Assembly (NCBI GenBank): GCA_028583605.1
Contig: CM053327.1
Coordinates: 35,547,626-35,611,625 of the forward strand
Source of the DNA: Dastarcus helophoroides
Lineage: Eukaryota > Arthropoda > Insecta > Coleoptera > Bothrideridae
Length of the DNA stretch: 64,000 nt
Direction of reading: 5' to 3'
Of this stretch, positions 1-12,500 are shown one piece after another; the first letter of the stretch is position 1; the number at the start of each line of letters is the position of its first letter. The translations under genes and the position numbers were made by a program. The notes beneath the pieces are model-generated. The model saw nothing but the letters and a program-made list of their open reading frames with translations. It made no database searches and was not told the DNA's origin.

Positions 1-445
1 TGGGCTAATAAAAATATAACCTGTAGAGGAATATAAAAAAATAAAAGTCTGTTGTTTAGTTCTAAGAAAACGCAACCTCTTCTTTAATCAACTTCAGCTA
101 AGAAGTGTTTTCCAAAAGTTTTGGATGTTTTTACATTGCTTAATTTCCGTGCCCAAGTTACGATGACATTATCGCTCGTGAAGAATATCACATAAAATCA
201 TTCAAAAACACTCAAAAAGGCCATTAAAGCTAAAAAGAGTTAAGTTAAATATTAGAAATTAAAAATCTGAAGCTTTAATTTGCTTTTCACATTTTACTCT
301 AAGACCCTTTCTCTTTGAGTTACAACCTTTTAAAAACTACCTAAAATTGTAAAATTATTACATTTCTTAATTTTTCTTCCTATTTCATTTTGTGTTGGTT
401 TCACAAAGCCTGGAGTTCACAAATCAAAATCAAAATTGTACTTAC
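1..445 (-). other. Beat intron sequence downstream of the exon
   Basis: AT-rich DNA following the GTAAGT donor at 445..440. I see no second Ig-half exon, repeat or RNA gene here, so the next Beat exon lies outside the window. Confidence 0.6.
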
Positions 446-654
446 GTCAACATGAACGCCTGGGAATGGAAATATTTTGGTGCTGGGGTGCTCTTTGGGT
501 GTGTAGCTGTAAAATTCATGTCGACCTCTGTAAAATTTTACTGTATACAAAGGGGCTCCTTCCAAGTCGTAGCTGCATCGAAGGACTGCCTCATCTCCCA
601 GCTGGACTACTCTGGGTTTGATGTCAAGTACGACGTCTTTAAGACATTCTGCGA
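446..654 (-). CDS. Internal exon of a Beaten-path (Beat) family Ig-domain protein
   Basis: Read on the minus strand, the exon encodes about 70 residues with the hallmark CLKDVVLDIKPRVVQLGDEA, then a first Ig cysteine in LRCSYDLEG, then LYTVKFYRGRHEFYSYTP and FPFPGVHVD. This matches the N-terminal half of the first Ig domain of insect Beat proteins, which are secreted or membrane-anchored neuronal ligands of Sidestep receptors in axon guidance. The acceptor is a pyrimidine-rich tract ending TTGCAG just before 654. The donor is GAC|GTAAGT after 446. The exon starts with two bases of a split codon and ends in phase 0. The reading frame continues open to an ATG at 682, but that part falls in the intron. 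The downstream exon would lie left of position 1. The upstream signal-peptide exon must lie to the right and was not identified. A second in-phase AG six bases further in is an alternative acceptor. I cannot assign the Beat paralogue. Confidence 0.88.
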
Positions 655-1002
655 CTGCAACAAAAATTAAAATTTTTACCATAAATCGTGCAATTCGAGT
701 TTGGTAGTTTTGAGATATTGAAAATCACTGGCTCACTGCGTTGTATGTAAATTTATGCTATGTTACTATTCACTAATGAAATATCAACCAATAATATTGG
801 AGGGCGCCGTCAAATTTGCAGTGATATTTTATTAGTTTCCGTAAAGATCACTTCATCTTTAATTGGTTGCGAGGCATTCTCTGGTCTTTGTGCCGCCACT
901 AGAGTCTTAGGAGCAACCTGCCATTTTTGGGGTTGTACAAGAGTGGTGCACTTATGTATTGATGTATTGAATGAAACGATACTGATCAATTTTTTTCTCT
1001 AG

Positions 1003-1077
1003 ACGATGGCTGCCACCAAAAGAAATGCCGGCTTAACATCCGCCGTACCTCGGGCAACATTAAACGATAAAAAACTG
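1003..1077 (+). CDS. Candidate coding exon of unknown gene
   Basis: A pyrimidine run ending in TTTTTTCTCTAG precedes 1003, and CTG|GTAAGT follows 1077, so both splice signals are good. An ATG at 1006 in fair context (ACGATGG) opens 24 codons beginning MAATKRNAGLTSAVPRATLN and ending phase 0 at the donor. The piece is less AT-rich than its surroundings. I do not recognise the protein. It could be a first coding exon of a gene running to the right, or an internal exon, since the codon before the ATG is also open. It lies on the opposite strand to the Beat exon 350 bp away. A chance splice-site pair cannot be excluded. Confidence 0.35.
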
Positions 1078-2335
1078 GTAAGTTGTCCCTTTTTTGGTTT
1101 TTGTATTAACAGAGATTAATTGTATTTTAGAAATACTTGGTCGTTTTATTCAACTCACTTTTTTCTGTGAGGAATGTTACATTTTTAAATAATTTTGTTT
1201 GTTATTTAGGGAATTTTGATCTATTCAACACATAATACAAGACAGTTACCCTACCACCTTTGTGACTTTTTACTCTGATACCGGAGCGAAATAAATATAT
1301 TTTCAATTTTCCCGCTTTTGACGACACTCGCTGCATCAAAGCGCTAGGCACCCCTAATGAGTGAATTGTGATTCACTCAAGTCCTTCGGAAGTAAGTTCA
1401 GTTCCCTCTCTGCTGTCGTCGTCGCCAGTACTCCACCAGCGCAAGATTTCTTCAACCGTCGAGAATCTTCAGCCGCCTAATTCCCATTGGGACCTTTGCT
1501 TATTTGCCTAACGCTTTGACCAAAAATTTTCTACCGACGCCGACGTACGACATTGATAGTGCATCGTTGCAACCCCAGCTTAAAAACCGTAAGTATTTTT
1601 TTTTGCATTTTTTTTTGTTTAGTGTTTATCAGTGTTATTATTATTTTTTGTTTGATTGTTTAATACTGCTTGCATCATTCACCTTGCCCCCTTTCAGCCT
1701 GACAAAATTTCATTTCGTAAATTTTAAGCCACGTGGTCGCAGAGTGTCTGCTTTTCCGTTAAAATTTGATTTTTTTTGCGGTACGTATTCTTAATTTCGT
1801 GGCAGTTGTTTCTAATCGATCTTCGCAGTGCTTCACTGCCAAATTGTCTGGATTTACGGTTAAAACCCTATATTTTTTCATTTTTTAAGCCTTGTGACCG
1901 TTATCCACTATTTTCCTTGTTTGATTTTTAAACGACATGCCTCCTTTAGTGCTGCCATCTATAAACGTCAACCGCCATCTTTTCTAGTTTTCTAAGGACA
2001 CGTATCGTAAGTACTGCCATCTTTGAGCGATAGTTGTCGTCTTCCATGTTTATATGGGCCACCGTCTTTTTCTGTTTGAAAACACTTGGCGATGGCGGTC
2101 TTAATCTAAAAATTATTTGTTTTCGCCCAAATTGGCCGTTCCTCCCGGTCAATCCTTCTAAAAATATGTTATCACGACTAACGCGGTATCAACTTGTTTT
2201 AAGGAATTTGGATCCTTAAAGACTTTTAGTATATTATTTGCAAACGTTGCCTTTTTGGGAAAGAATGTTGACATTCTTTGGCAAATTATATTCTTTGTTT
2301 AAAAACCATTTATCTGCATACGAAGAAATTTGGAA
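1078..2335. other. No gene recognised; possible transposon end near 1276
   Basis: Mostly non-repetitive AT-rich DNA. From 1276 the sequence GATACCGGAG, followed some 30 bp later by CTTTTGACGACAC, resembles parts of both ends of the 568-bp insertion at 51450..52017 (GATACCGGAGC on its left; CTTTTTGACGACG in reverse complement on its right). This may be a truncated relative. Short open frames here have no recognisable domains. Confidence 0.3.
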
Positions 2336-3160
2336 TTTTCTTAAAGAATCTTTGTTTTATTTGGATTTTTTTAGTGGATGATTAGTTTGATAAATATTTT
2401 TTTTCATTTTGATAAAATTTTCCGTTGTTTTACCAAAAACGCCATTGTTCAGGTAACTGATGCTAATAAATTGTTTTCTCTTGTCTCTCTCTTATCACCT
2501 CATTTTAAATAGATTTTTTCATGGACGATAAGTTAATTAATATTTCTTAACATGTTAATGAAATTTTCAATGGTTTTATCAAAAACCCTATTATTTGGGC
2601 AGTTGATGCTAATAAATTATTTTTGGGCGCGCGTATCTGCAATTGGAAGCAATTGAGTTAAAGATTACGTTGGTTTTCGCAATATTCTTTACTGTTTTAC
2701 CAAGAACGCAATCTTTCAGAAAATTTTATGAAGAACTTTCGTTTTATATAGATGTTTTCAGTTAACAATTAGTTTAAATAATATTTCTTGTCATCTCGAG
2801 AAAATTTTTTATGGATTTAGCAAAAACGCTATTGTTCAGGTGTGATGCTAACGAATAATTTTTGGACGAGCTTATTTGCTATTTGAAGCAATCGAGTTAA
2901 AGATTATGTTGAATTTTGCAATATTCTTCACTGTTTCACCAAAAGCGCAATTGTTTAAAGAATTTTTTTAAACAGTTTTGTTGTTTATATATTTTATATA
3001 GATTCTTTAAATTGACGATTAGTTTAATGATTACTTCTGGTCATTTTAAAAAAAATTTTCCTGGTTTTACCAAAAACGCTATTATTCAGGCAATTGATGC
3101 TAATAAATTGTTTGTGAGCACGGTTATTCGCCATTTGAAGCGATCTGTATATGTTCTATG
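2336..3160. repeat. Degenerate tandem repeat, about 4 units
   Basis: The block built around GTTTTACCAAAAACGC, then ATTCAGG, TGATGCTAATAAATT and a stretch ending in AGTTAAAGATTA recurs at about 2425, 2575, 2815 and 3060, with partial copies between. Spacing is irregular (150-240 bp) and copies are diverged, so the array is old. Open frames inside it are by-products of the repeat. Confidence 0.7.
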
Positions 3161-4969
3161 AATTTTTGGCGATGTCTGTTGAGCATCCCAGGAGCTTGGA
3201 GCTGTCGCTTTCAGCGAAGCCACATAGGTGGGGGCACATATTTATCTTACTGTCATCCGTAAGTATAACGGACGGGTTTACTTTATTTTCTGGCTCCTAA
3301 CGCGCTTCGAGAGCCCATCTAAATTTTGTCTCAAATGCTCGTTTTCTGTATATTGGGCTTGGTTTCTTTCTGAACGTCAGATTTAGAAATTTGGGAATAT
3401 TCTTTAAAGACATTACCGTTACAGTATTAATAGAGTACAAGAAGTCTCTGGCTAGCATCATTAGTACAGCAAAGTTATTGTTTTTAATACCTCTGTCGTT
3501 AGTGAATTTTTAGTTATGTTTGAGCTTAAGATTTTCGAATAATTTACTAGTTTAGTAAGCTTTCAGACTAGCTCTGTTATTTTGGATTTTAGTCAGCAAT
3601 ATTAAATACTGCTTCTTAAATTTCTAACTTCCGTTTGAGATTTTTTTTCAGTAAATGGGATTCAGCTGTCCTTCTCAAATCTTCATATATAAAAATGGAA
3701 ACTAACTGATATATACATCAACGCACAGCCCAAACCGCTAAATCTAGGAACTCGATATCTAGCAAATAGGTTCTTTTTGTAATGTAGGCGCACACTAAGA
3801 AACGATTTTTAGAAATTCGATCTTTAAGGGAACCTAAAGGGGCCTTAAAAGTACGCTCTGGCGTCCCTTTATGTGACAAGTTCCGGTGTCTAAATCCGTG
3901 GGTAGGCAGCAAATTAAGGTTAATTAGCTAAGACATTCAAAAAGTCTTTAAGGCTTAAACTCAAAATTTCAACTTAAATTGCCTAGCAAAAAAGATTTTC
4001 AAAATTCGGATTTTGAAACTAGAAATCAAAATTTAAAAAAAAAACTATAATTTGAAAATTAAACTTGAACTTTTGATATAACATTTTTGGGACAAAGCAT
4101 GAGATAACATTTGAAATTTTAAGTTAAATGTGAACATTTGGAGATTACAGTTGAAACGAAGGTTAAAAGGTCGAAATTTCTAGACATTTTAAGGATAGGT
4201 ATTAGTCGAAGTACCAAAAACAAGTTTTTCAAAATTTAACAAAAAATTTCAACTTTTAATTCAGCTGAGAAGTCACCATCGAGGTTCGATTTTCTACGAT
4301 GGTCGCGTCATCCGACATGTTAGTTGTTGATAACTAATTTTTATTAATAATAACACTTTAGTTTCATTAAAGCTATTTAGATATTTATTAGAAAAAAGTA
4401 TAAAAAGTTTTCCAAATTATATCTCTTTCTTTTTATAAGTCCATGGAGTAAAACATTTTTCTTAGTTACGCTGTGGATTTTTGAACTTTTGCATCTCTCT
4501 CACGCTTCTATTGTTGGACGGTTAGGACGCTGCGGACCTTTTACTTTAAAATTAATTTTGAATTGTGTAAATTCAAAAGGCTTTTTGTACTTCGTCCGGC
4601 ATTTGGCTCTAAAACATTTTTGCAGGGGTCGCGTGATAGTTTTTATTTTAGTATGCCGTTGCCGTTTACCATCCACTGTTTGTCCTCCGGAAGAGATAGC
4701 TTCCGAACAAATCTACATTGCGTGACCCTTTAGGGAATATAAGTTGATATTTTAAGTTAGAATTCAACTTTCTTCCCACAATCGAAATAAAGAGCAAAAC
4801 TTTAAAATTAAAGTTTCCACTCTAACAAAACCCTTTTTTTTAAGACTGAATTCGAATTTTCTACTGACACCTCGATTTTAAAAAAGTAAAAATTTTGTTA
4901 TTGAAAAGGAGGTTTGAAGATTTTAGTAGAACTGTTAATTTGGTAATATTTCAAGGGTGAATTTAATAT
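3161..4969. other. No gene recognised; one transposon fragment
   Basis: AT-rich DNA without a supported gene. About 3716..3900 (CAACGCACAGCCCAAAC, then GTAGGCGCACACTAAGAAA) is related to the arms of the long inverted repeat at 23430..25165, where the same order of motifs occurs. It is therefore a fragment of that repeat family. Confidence 0.5.
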
Positions 4970-5306
4970 TGAAAAATAAATTATAAAATTTAGTAAGAAA
5001 ATGTTCTAGAAAGATCTGATCAGGGAAAGCTGCCGTGATATTAAATCAAACGGCAGATAAGCGTTCCAGAAATTTCAACAAACGATAAGCCTTATCTGCT
5101 CTATTTTTCTAGAACCCGGAAGCGAAAGCTATATAAGGCGGTCGCCTTTTCCTCAAATCAGTGAGTCAGAAGTCAGTGTAGTTAGTTAGTGAGTTAGTAG
5201 TTAGAGATGAGTTAATTATTCACTTGTAGTGTTCCGAGTTTAGTTTGAAAATAAAGTGATTATAATTCACAACGTAATAATCATTTCGAACCGATAGCCC
5301 GCAACA
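4970..5306 (+). mobile_element. Solo LTR, heat-shock-element LTR family, copy 1
   Basis: Bounded by the 4-bp target duplication ATAT (4966..4969 and 5307..5310), starting TG and ending CA. Internally it has TTCTAGAA, the trimeric element TTCCAGAAATTTC at 5064..5076, another TTCTAGAA, a TATA box (TATATAA at 5130..5136), a TCAGT-type initiator region and AATAAAGTG as poly(A) signal. Its first 30 bases are more diverged than in other copies. No internal retrotransposon coding sequence is attached. The ATAT target and TG..CA ends suit a Gypsy-group element. Confidence 0.85.
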
Positions 5307-5718
5307 ATATTCTAGGCAAGCACTTGACTTTTTACGAAAAACCGATATTTTTAATTTGAAATTAAACTTCTTACTTCTGTTTTATGAAATCTTTAACTTA
5401 AAGTAGAAATTTTGAGCTGTAATTCAAGAACAAAAGTTTAAATGTTAAGTTTAGACTGTAAATTTTCAATTCTTTTTTAAAAATTTCAATTTTAAAGTTA
5501 ATATTTTGGTCCTTATTAAAAACTTGATATCTCTACTTTAAATGGATTTCTGTCAATTTTACAAACTATGATTTTGTATAACTGTTTGTAACTTTGGATA
5601 GCTGATTGTAGTATATTGTTTATTCGTTGATTTTTTGGTAGTACATTTATTTTACTGCATTTATCTAACTGTAAACTAAAATATAAATGGAAAAGTATGT
5701 TGCGTTGTATCTTTTTTT

Positions 5719-5867
5719 TTTGGTGCAATGGACTGGTCCTTGGTTATCTTAAAAAATTAAAACCCAAAACTTGTTCCCTGAAACTAAAAAAGATTAAAAA
5801 ACACAACTAATGTTGCTCTAACGATTTCGTTAGCCAAGCTATCATCTTTAGAGAGATACTAACACTT
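5719..5867 (-). repeat. Hairpin repeat (family H), half copy
   Basis: Starts with a T-run and GGTGCAATGGACTGGTCC, then CTTGTTCCCTGAAAC, AAAGATTAAAAAACACAAC, GTTGCTCTAACG and AGCCAAGCTATCATC, ending at AGAGAGATACT. The second arm of the hairpin is missing. Confidence 0.75.
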
Positions 5868-6136
5868 TATCCTAAAATTGTCCCTTATATACAAAGCATA
5901 TTCACTTCGTGCATGATCGACCGCATCCGAATGCGCATGCGCATCTAATCACACACATCGTAGTTTCACAATTCCTGATCTATCAACCTTAACCATTTTT
6001 AACGGAGATGAATGACCTAAAGGCACAGCGCAAACGTTCATAAGCTTGAATCTAGCCTTATGGATAGCTAAGCTTTCACATGCATTCAAGATAGATTTAT
6101 TATTTACTACTTTTAATAATTTAATATTATCTAATT

Positions 6137-6345
6137 TTTTTTGGTAAAATGGACTGGTCCTTGATTGTCTTCAAAAATTGAAATACAGAAACCAATAAAG
6201 ATTAAAATACACAACAAACGTTGCCAAAACGCAACTGAGTATCTCTCTAAAGATGACAGCTTGGCTGTAAAAACGGGTTAGAGCAACGTTTGTTGTGTTT
6301 TTTAATCTTTTTTGGTTTCAGGGGACAAGTTCTGTTTTTTTATAA
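6137..6345 (-). repeat. Hairpin repeat (family H)
   Basis: T-run plus GGTAAAATGGACTGGTCC at the left, then two inverted arms that meet near 6240. The right arm ends in TTGGTTTCAGGGGACAAGTT. Only the left end carries the GGACTGGTCC tail. Confidence 0.8.
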
Positions 6346-6710
6346 TCTATCGTATGATCTAATTCAAAAGCATGTCGAGCAACGCTTGTCTTCTCAGTTT
6401 TATCTATCAATGCGCCTCTGCCACGCTATCTTACAATAATCATTTTACTCAGGATTATTTTTTGCTTAAAATAGAATTTTCTTGTTGACTGAGCAGCTGG
6501 CAGAAATAAAACAATGTTTAACAGAAGCCCTGTTATCAAGTTCATATCTAAAATAAAACAAATCAATTTCTTAATTTAACAAATCTTGAAATTGTATAAA
6601 CTGTTTGTAACTTTGGATAGTTGATTACACCGATTTTTTCAATAGTGCTTTAAATCATTTTTTTTATTATCTTTATATATGTAATATTAAAGAAGGTATC
6701 TTAGCTATTT

Positions 6711-6895
6711 TTTTTAAGTTTAATTCACTTGCAAAGGGTAACTCCATTATGCTTATCGATTTGCCTAATTGATGACAAGAGTTTGGTCGATTCTCCCGAA
6801 ACACTAGTTTGGTCGATTCTCTTGAAACTCTAGAGCACAGATTGATGTTTTTTTTAAGTTTAATCCACTCGCAAAGGGTAACCCCATTATGCTTT
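6711..6895. repeat. Direct repeat of a 40-bp segment
   Basis: The segment TTAAGTTTAATTCACTTGCA through TAACTCCATTATGCTT occurs at about 6714 and again, slightly changed, at about 6851. A related piece recurs at about 31934 (GTTTAATTCACTCGCAAAGG). Confidence 0.65.
6758..6840 (+). pseudogene. LINE C-terminal fragment, plus strand
   Basis: The plus strand reads ICLIDDKSLVDSPETL, which matches AICLIDDESLTDSLETL in the minus-strand LINE relic just to its right. It is a short inverted fragment of the same non-LTR element, with a local duplication of TTTGGTCGATTCTC. Confidence 0.6.
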
Positions 6896-6950
6896 TAAAG
6901 TACTGCAAGTAGGATGCGGAAATAAGGATAGATGGCGATGAATTGCCTTC

Positions 6951-7998
6951 TTAAACAAGGGTAGCTTGTAATTGTTGAAGAAAATTCCTTATCTTGAAAG
7001 TTCTATAGAAAAATAAGTATTCGTAGACAGAAGTCCTTACTAGATCAAGCTGGACCGTACAGGAATGTGCTGTCTCCGACTGTCTAGTATGCCTCAAGAA
7101 TCTTGCCCTTGGGAAGATCAATCCTATTAGTTCCTGCGAGCATCTTCCATAATAGTACTTATAGAAAAGAGACAAGTCACCAACCATACGCCTGTGCTCT
7201 AGTGTTTCGAGAGAATCGGTCAAACTCTCGTCATCAATTAGGCAAATTGCTCTTCTTTGAATTGAATCCAAGAGAGCTAAAGTGTGTTTTGGGGCTGAAC
7301 TCCAAACATGAGGACATTATTGGCTAGTGTTGCCCTAATTTGAGCTTTGTATAGCATTAGTAGCTGACGAGATGTGAAGTATTTCTTAGCTCTAAAAAGA
7401 AAGCCTAGCTTCTGAGAGGCGGACTTAGCAATGGCGTGCACATGATCGTCCTAAGAGAAGTTAGTGCTTGCATTCACTTTTAGGTTAGGTAGATTGGATC
7501 CCATCGAAAAGATTTTACCATCCATTAGTATGTTTGTTGCATTATCTCTTGATGTTTTTCATAAAGAAAACCGTTTTTGAAGCGATCAAATTGTTCTTAT
7601 CCCATTCCATAATGATTTCAAATACCCGATTAATTGTCTGTATCTGCTGTTCTCTTAGTCGATCTGAAGCAGCAATAGATAATGGTTTGTTTGAGAAGAA
7701 AGATGACATAAAATTACTATTATCTGCGTAGCTGCCTATAGGATTGGAAGTTGAAGCTAAGAGATGGTTTATGTGTAACAGAAATAAAGTAGGAATTAGA
7801 ACAGATCCCTGAGGCACTCCTGCGGTAATCGCAAATGTCTCGGATGAGATGCCATCGACGACGACCTGAAGAGATCTGTCAGTAAGAAAATTGGATATCA
7901 AATGACAGAGTCCAGGAGGAAGACTACAAGATGTTAATTTGGCGAGAAGAGATCGATGCCAGACTCCGTCGAAAGCCTTTGAGATATCCAATGCCCCA
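6951..7998 (-). pseudogene. 5'-truncated, decayed non-LTR retrotransposon (Jockey-like reverse transcriptase)
   Basis: Three blocks lie collinear on the minus strand. At 7998..7542 the palm of a LINE reverse transcriptase is seen: DISKAFDGVWHRSLLAKL, FLTDRSLQVVVDG, AGVPQGSVL and SYADNSNFMSS. The catalytic YADD motif is altered to YADN, so the enzyme would be inactive. About 7455..7275 encodes the post-RT region (SASQKLGFLFRAKKYFTSRQ) in a shifted frame. At 7271..6951 the C-terminal region reads MDSIQRRAICLIDDESLTDS and then TAHSCTVQLDLVRTS. The 5' part, including the endonuclease, is absent. The fragment is dead through frameshifts, the active-site change and 5' truncation. Assignment to the Jockey/CR1-type group rests on these motifs only. 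Confidence 0.85.
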
Positions 7999-8215
7999 CA
8001 ATCCTAGCCTCACCATGTTTTTTCAAAATTATTGATGGATCAATGCATAACTTAAATCTCTGGATGTAGAAACCTAAGCTTGCATAGTAAATTCGATTAA
8101 TAAATGCGCCAGTAAATGGGCACGGTCTACGATAAAAAGTGTTTTTGTTTAGAAAACCAAACCTTGAGAAAGTAAAATAGTGTAAACTTTTTTAGAAAAG
8201 CAGTTATCTAATTTT

Positions 8216-8244
8216 ACGCGGACGAAGTCAAGGGTAACAGCTAG
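8216..8244 (+). mobile_element. Helitron-like 3' terminus
   Basis: ACGCGGACGAAGTCAAGGG followed by TAACAGCTAG|T resembles a 3' end widely seen in non-autonomous insect Helitrons: CGCGG..GAAGTC..GGG, then CTAG with T as the following base. No matching 5' end was identified, so the element is probably truncated or degraded. Confidence 0.5.
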
Positions 8245-11200
8245 TTATGGTATATTTAGGCTCAGCCTAATCTTGCTTTAGGCGTCGCCAGGTGATCCGC
8301 ATTCAATTTTAAAGTTTTGATGGTCGTATTGAGGTAGAGACTTATACCCTTGGTGTCCGTCAGTCAGGGAAATTCTTATTTTAAATTAAGCTTCCAAGAT
8401 TAAGTCGAAATATTGAGAAAAAATGAAGCATTCTTTTAAAAAGGTCCTTATTTTGGGTTTAATATAGAAATAAGGTTTAATCTCAGAATTTTAGGAAAAA
8501 TAATCATTAAAATTAGAGTTTATTTTCAGGTTTTTTAATCTAAATTTAAATCCTTAGGTTTCAATCTCAAATAGTAGCATTTTTGTAGACATTTGGATTC
8601 TCTCAAGCAAAATTTCGATAAACAAGTGAAAGTATTAAAGTAAAATTTCCAAATTTAAGAAAAACGCCAATCCTTAGATTTAAAATCGAAATAGTTTTTA
8701 TATAGGTTTTGTTTTTTTTTAATTTTTAATTTAAAATGAAAATATCGAACAAAGGTCAAACCTATGCAATAAAAATCAAAGTTTGGAAAAATAGTCAAAA
8801 TCATTATAAAATATTATGGTCAAAAGTGTTTTAGGATCAAAATTTATGTACATTTTGCTTCCAATATACAATAAGTTCTGTTATTTTCTAGGAGAACTCC
8901 TTGGAGAGATTTTTTGATCTCCAGAAGATTTCTCGATTGCTGCTCGCCTAGGAAAGAAAAAGTAAAATACGTGGTAAAAATAAGACCAATAATAATAACT
9001 TTGTATGTTAACTCAAACTTCAAATATTCAGAATTCTGCCATGTAGACAAAAATGTTACTGCATTGGAATGAAAAGTATGGCCGCAATGTCAATATCAAG
9101 CATCAAAAATATATATCCGACTTTAATTCAAACAGTCTCTTTCTTGAGGCACCACAAAGGCGGCTATATGTAACAAGCCCCTCTCACGTAAGTGCATTAA
9201 AATCAAGTAACCATATAAAGAGATTTCCTGAAAATTGTGACGATTTCTCCCCGGGAAAAGAAGACGCATGTCTTATAAAGATGCGGTAACGGAATTGTCA
9301 ACATCGCTGAAATATATTTGCAATTCAGACCACCTTTTCAGCGACGGTCGGAATCTCTTAAGATTCAATACGCCCTCATTGCGAACAATGTTCCTCCTCT
9401 AAAATAATATATTTTGTATTTTCCTCTGGCGTTGCCATAGACGCAAATGGAATTACGGGCTTCGTTGGTCACTTTTATAGGGATTTTATCCGGTTGATAA
9501 AGGAAGAAACAACCTGGGTGGAAAAGCACGAAAAAACGACAATCTTTGGGGGGATTTTAAATACAAAACTTAAATGAAAATAAAAGGTTTTGATTCCGCT
9601 TTCGTTATCGTTAGTGTCACTAAGTTTTAATCTCATTACGATTCGGACAAAAGGAATAGTGCCAAGACAGTAAAACTTTGGAATTACGCTGTAGGAATGA
9701 GCGATTATTCTAAATTCATGTTACCTCGCTGGCTCGTTTAAGATAATGAGGTATTAAATGAGTAACATTTCGTCATAAAACAACGAAAAAGCAAAGATGT
9801 ACGATCCGGAACTCCTTTGTTCCAAGTCAAACTTTAAACAAACGCTAGCAAAGTTTTTAAATAATATACCATAATTCATCTAAGATAAAAGGGGGATGTT
9901 TCTCTTTCAAAAAGTATGTTTAAGCCAAAAAGTATGGTACCAATTTAAAGTTTCCTAAATCTGTTATTTAATTCCAACAAATTGAAATTTTAATTCCCGT
10001 TTGGTAAATTAAATAAACGTAAACATTGTTAGTTTTACATAAATTCTTTTACCAAAGTTAAATATAAACAGATTCAAGAAGCTTACAATATATCTCCTTT
10101 AGCATGCTCCAAAATAGTAGATTTATTGAATTTTCTTTCTAGAGGATTTTTATTGCTTGCACTTTATTGAAACTGACTTTACTAAAGTTGGCTGCACTTA
10201 AGTTTATAAGTTAAATTTTCAAGCTAAACGTATTTAGGAATATAGCTCGGGAAACTCTAAACTATAAAACTCGAATCACTCACGTATAGAGTGTGTCTGG
10301 TTTTGGTGATACACAAACTACAAGTATGTTATCTTAATAACCGAATATCTTTACAAAGTTCATCAAAATTGTGCAACACTCAGCGCCCGCTAAACTTTAT
10401 ATTTTCCATGCGGCTACCAAAAACGTCATTAGTAGTCTTTGAAAAATCTGGCCAATTTAATTTTAGTTTGAATGACACATTTAAACGTTAAAGATACAAC
10501 TAGATATCTCTTTATTTATAATTTTAACAATATGCAAGGTAAATAATACGGGTAAATAAACTAAATTTCTACGACAGAAGGAGACTTTAAACAACTTGTA
10601 CTTATTACTTGAAGCTCGGAATCTTCCATAACTTACTAAACAATGTGTATAATTTACTCTGCAAAGCAGCTCATCATTTACAACGCTTTTCTAACGAAAT
10701 AAATGAATTGGAAATTTGTTTGAATATGCACACAAGCAAAGCGATGCTTTCAAACCTCCCCTGCTTCGACAAATATTGTCATGTTAAACAAATAAAAAAA
10801 AATCAGACCTGTTTGGAATTCAAGTCGGAATTCGATTATGCCGTGTTTACATTATTGCAGTGAAATGAAAATGTACCCTGACAATTATTTGTTTGCTTTG
10901 AGAACGAACCCCCCACAGAAAATCAGCATCAAATTCACTTTCACAAATAATACTTTGTTTATTTACGTTGGCGAGTGCGTCATTATTACAGGTATATCAC
11001 AGTCCTAGGGTCATATAATTGAGGGTGGCAAGGAATCTGAGTTATTTGCTGAAAGTGGCGTCGTGGAGAAAGATATATCGCTTTGGCTTCCCTCCTGAAT
11101 ATTTTATCCTGTCCGAAGCAAAGAATGTTTTCTGCTGACAAACTTTTTAAGTCATATTTTCTGGCTTTGGTTTTTGTTGGGTTCTGGTTCGAAAAATATT

Positions 11201-11972
11201 TCTTTGACCCGTCGTATTACGTTTTCTGAATTGTCGGAATGTTATCTGAATGTATTAAAATGTTTTGGTTTTTAGTTGACGTGTTGGGTTTGGCGCGTGT
11301 AAGACAGAGTTAGGATTAATGGCTGCATACGTTGCAAGAAGTAAATTATCTAAAGCTCGACCGCGACATAAAACACCCTTTAGGCAACGAGGCGCATCTG
11401 TGTTTGTTTTGTAAACAGTGTCATCTCATTAAAGAAATAATAAACAAAGGGACGAATACTTTAATCTATTTTGCCGGGAGTTATTATTTCAACGCTGCTT
11501 GTGTTATTTTAGCTTAATGGTGCTAACGAATATACAAGAAGGCAGAAGAGTTCTTTTAGAAAATTACACTTTGGGTACGCGAAGCATAACAAAAATATTA
11601 TCAGTTGATTTTATTTTAACCTGCACTTTAATATCTCATTTTTTAAATTATAAAGATATGCATGGAAAGATTTTGTCGCTTTATAATAACTTTAATGCGT
11701 TATACTAAATTTTTGACTATACTACTAAACTAAGATCGATTAGACTAGACTAGATACATATTTTTAAAGTTGATGCTTTTTGGTGTTGGAGGTTGGTCTA
11801 TTCTTTACAAAAAACTAACAAGTACGCCCAACACGTAAAATATTCACTTAAGCGTTTTTAAAATTTCAAATATATTCAAAAGATAGGTGGATTTCCGTTA
11901 AGGAACACTTCATAGAGCTCGTTAAATCAATAAGTACGTTGCACTTGGATATAATTAGGTATCTGCATGGGG
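8245..11972. other. Unique DNA, no gene recognised
   Basis: AT-rich DNA with no clear repeats. The longest open stretch (9053..9289 plus, 78 codons) has no recognisable domain and no convincing splice context. Nothing else is supported. Confidence 0.5.
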
Positions 11973-12354
11973 CAGGGGTTGCTAACTTTTAAGTCGAAAG
12001 CGCCAGCCGCACTAAAAAAATTGATTTCGTAAATTTCAAAGAGCCACAAATTTTTTTTTCTGCTTTTACATCTTATTTCAATATTAAATCAGACAAATCA
12101 GACAAAATATGGGACAGAGAGGGACCCCTCTGACTCATGTAGTTAAATGAAAATATATTTAGCCCAAAAGGCCTTTTATTTCTCAACATTTAGACCTTTA
12201 CTTTAAAATTTGCCTTTTTTTGGCAATTTCAACTTTTCAACTCTTTATATTAGTCTTCTTTTTTAATATCTATTTTGTTTCTAAAATTAGACTTACTCCA
12301 AATCTTCCTTTCTTCTCAAAATTCGACAATTTGTGAAAATGTTTACTTTTTTCC

Positions 12355-12500
12355 AATTCGACTTACTGGAAGATTCGACTTACTGGAAGGTCCGACTTAC
12401 TGAAAAATTAGACTTACTGAAAGATTCGACTTACTGGAAGATTCGACTTACTGGAAGATTCGACTTACTGGAAAATTCGACCTACTGGAAGATTCGACTA
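12355..12500 (+). repeat. 17-bp minisatellite
   Basis: About eight units of GATTCGACTTACTGGAA with point changes. Three units make 51 bp, which gives a repeating 17-residue open frame without biological meaning. Confidence 0.85.
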
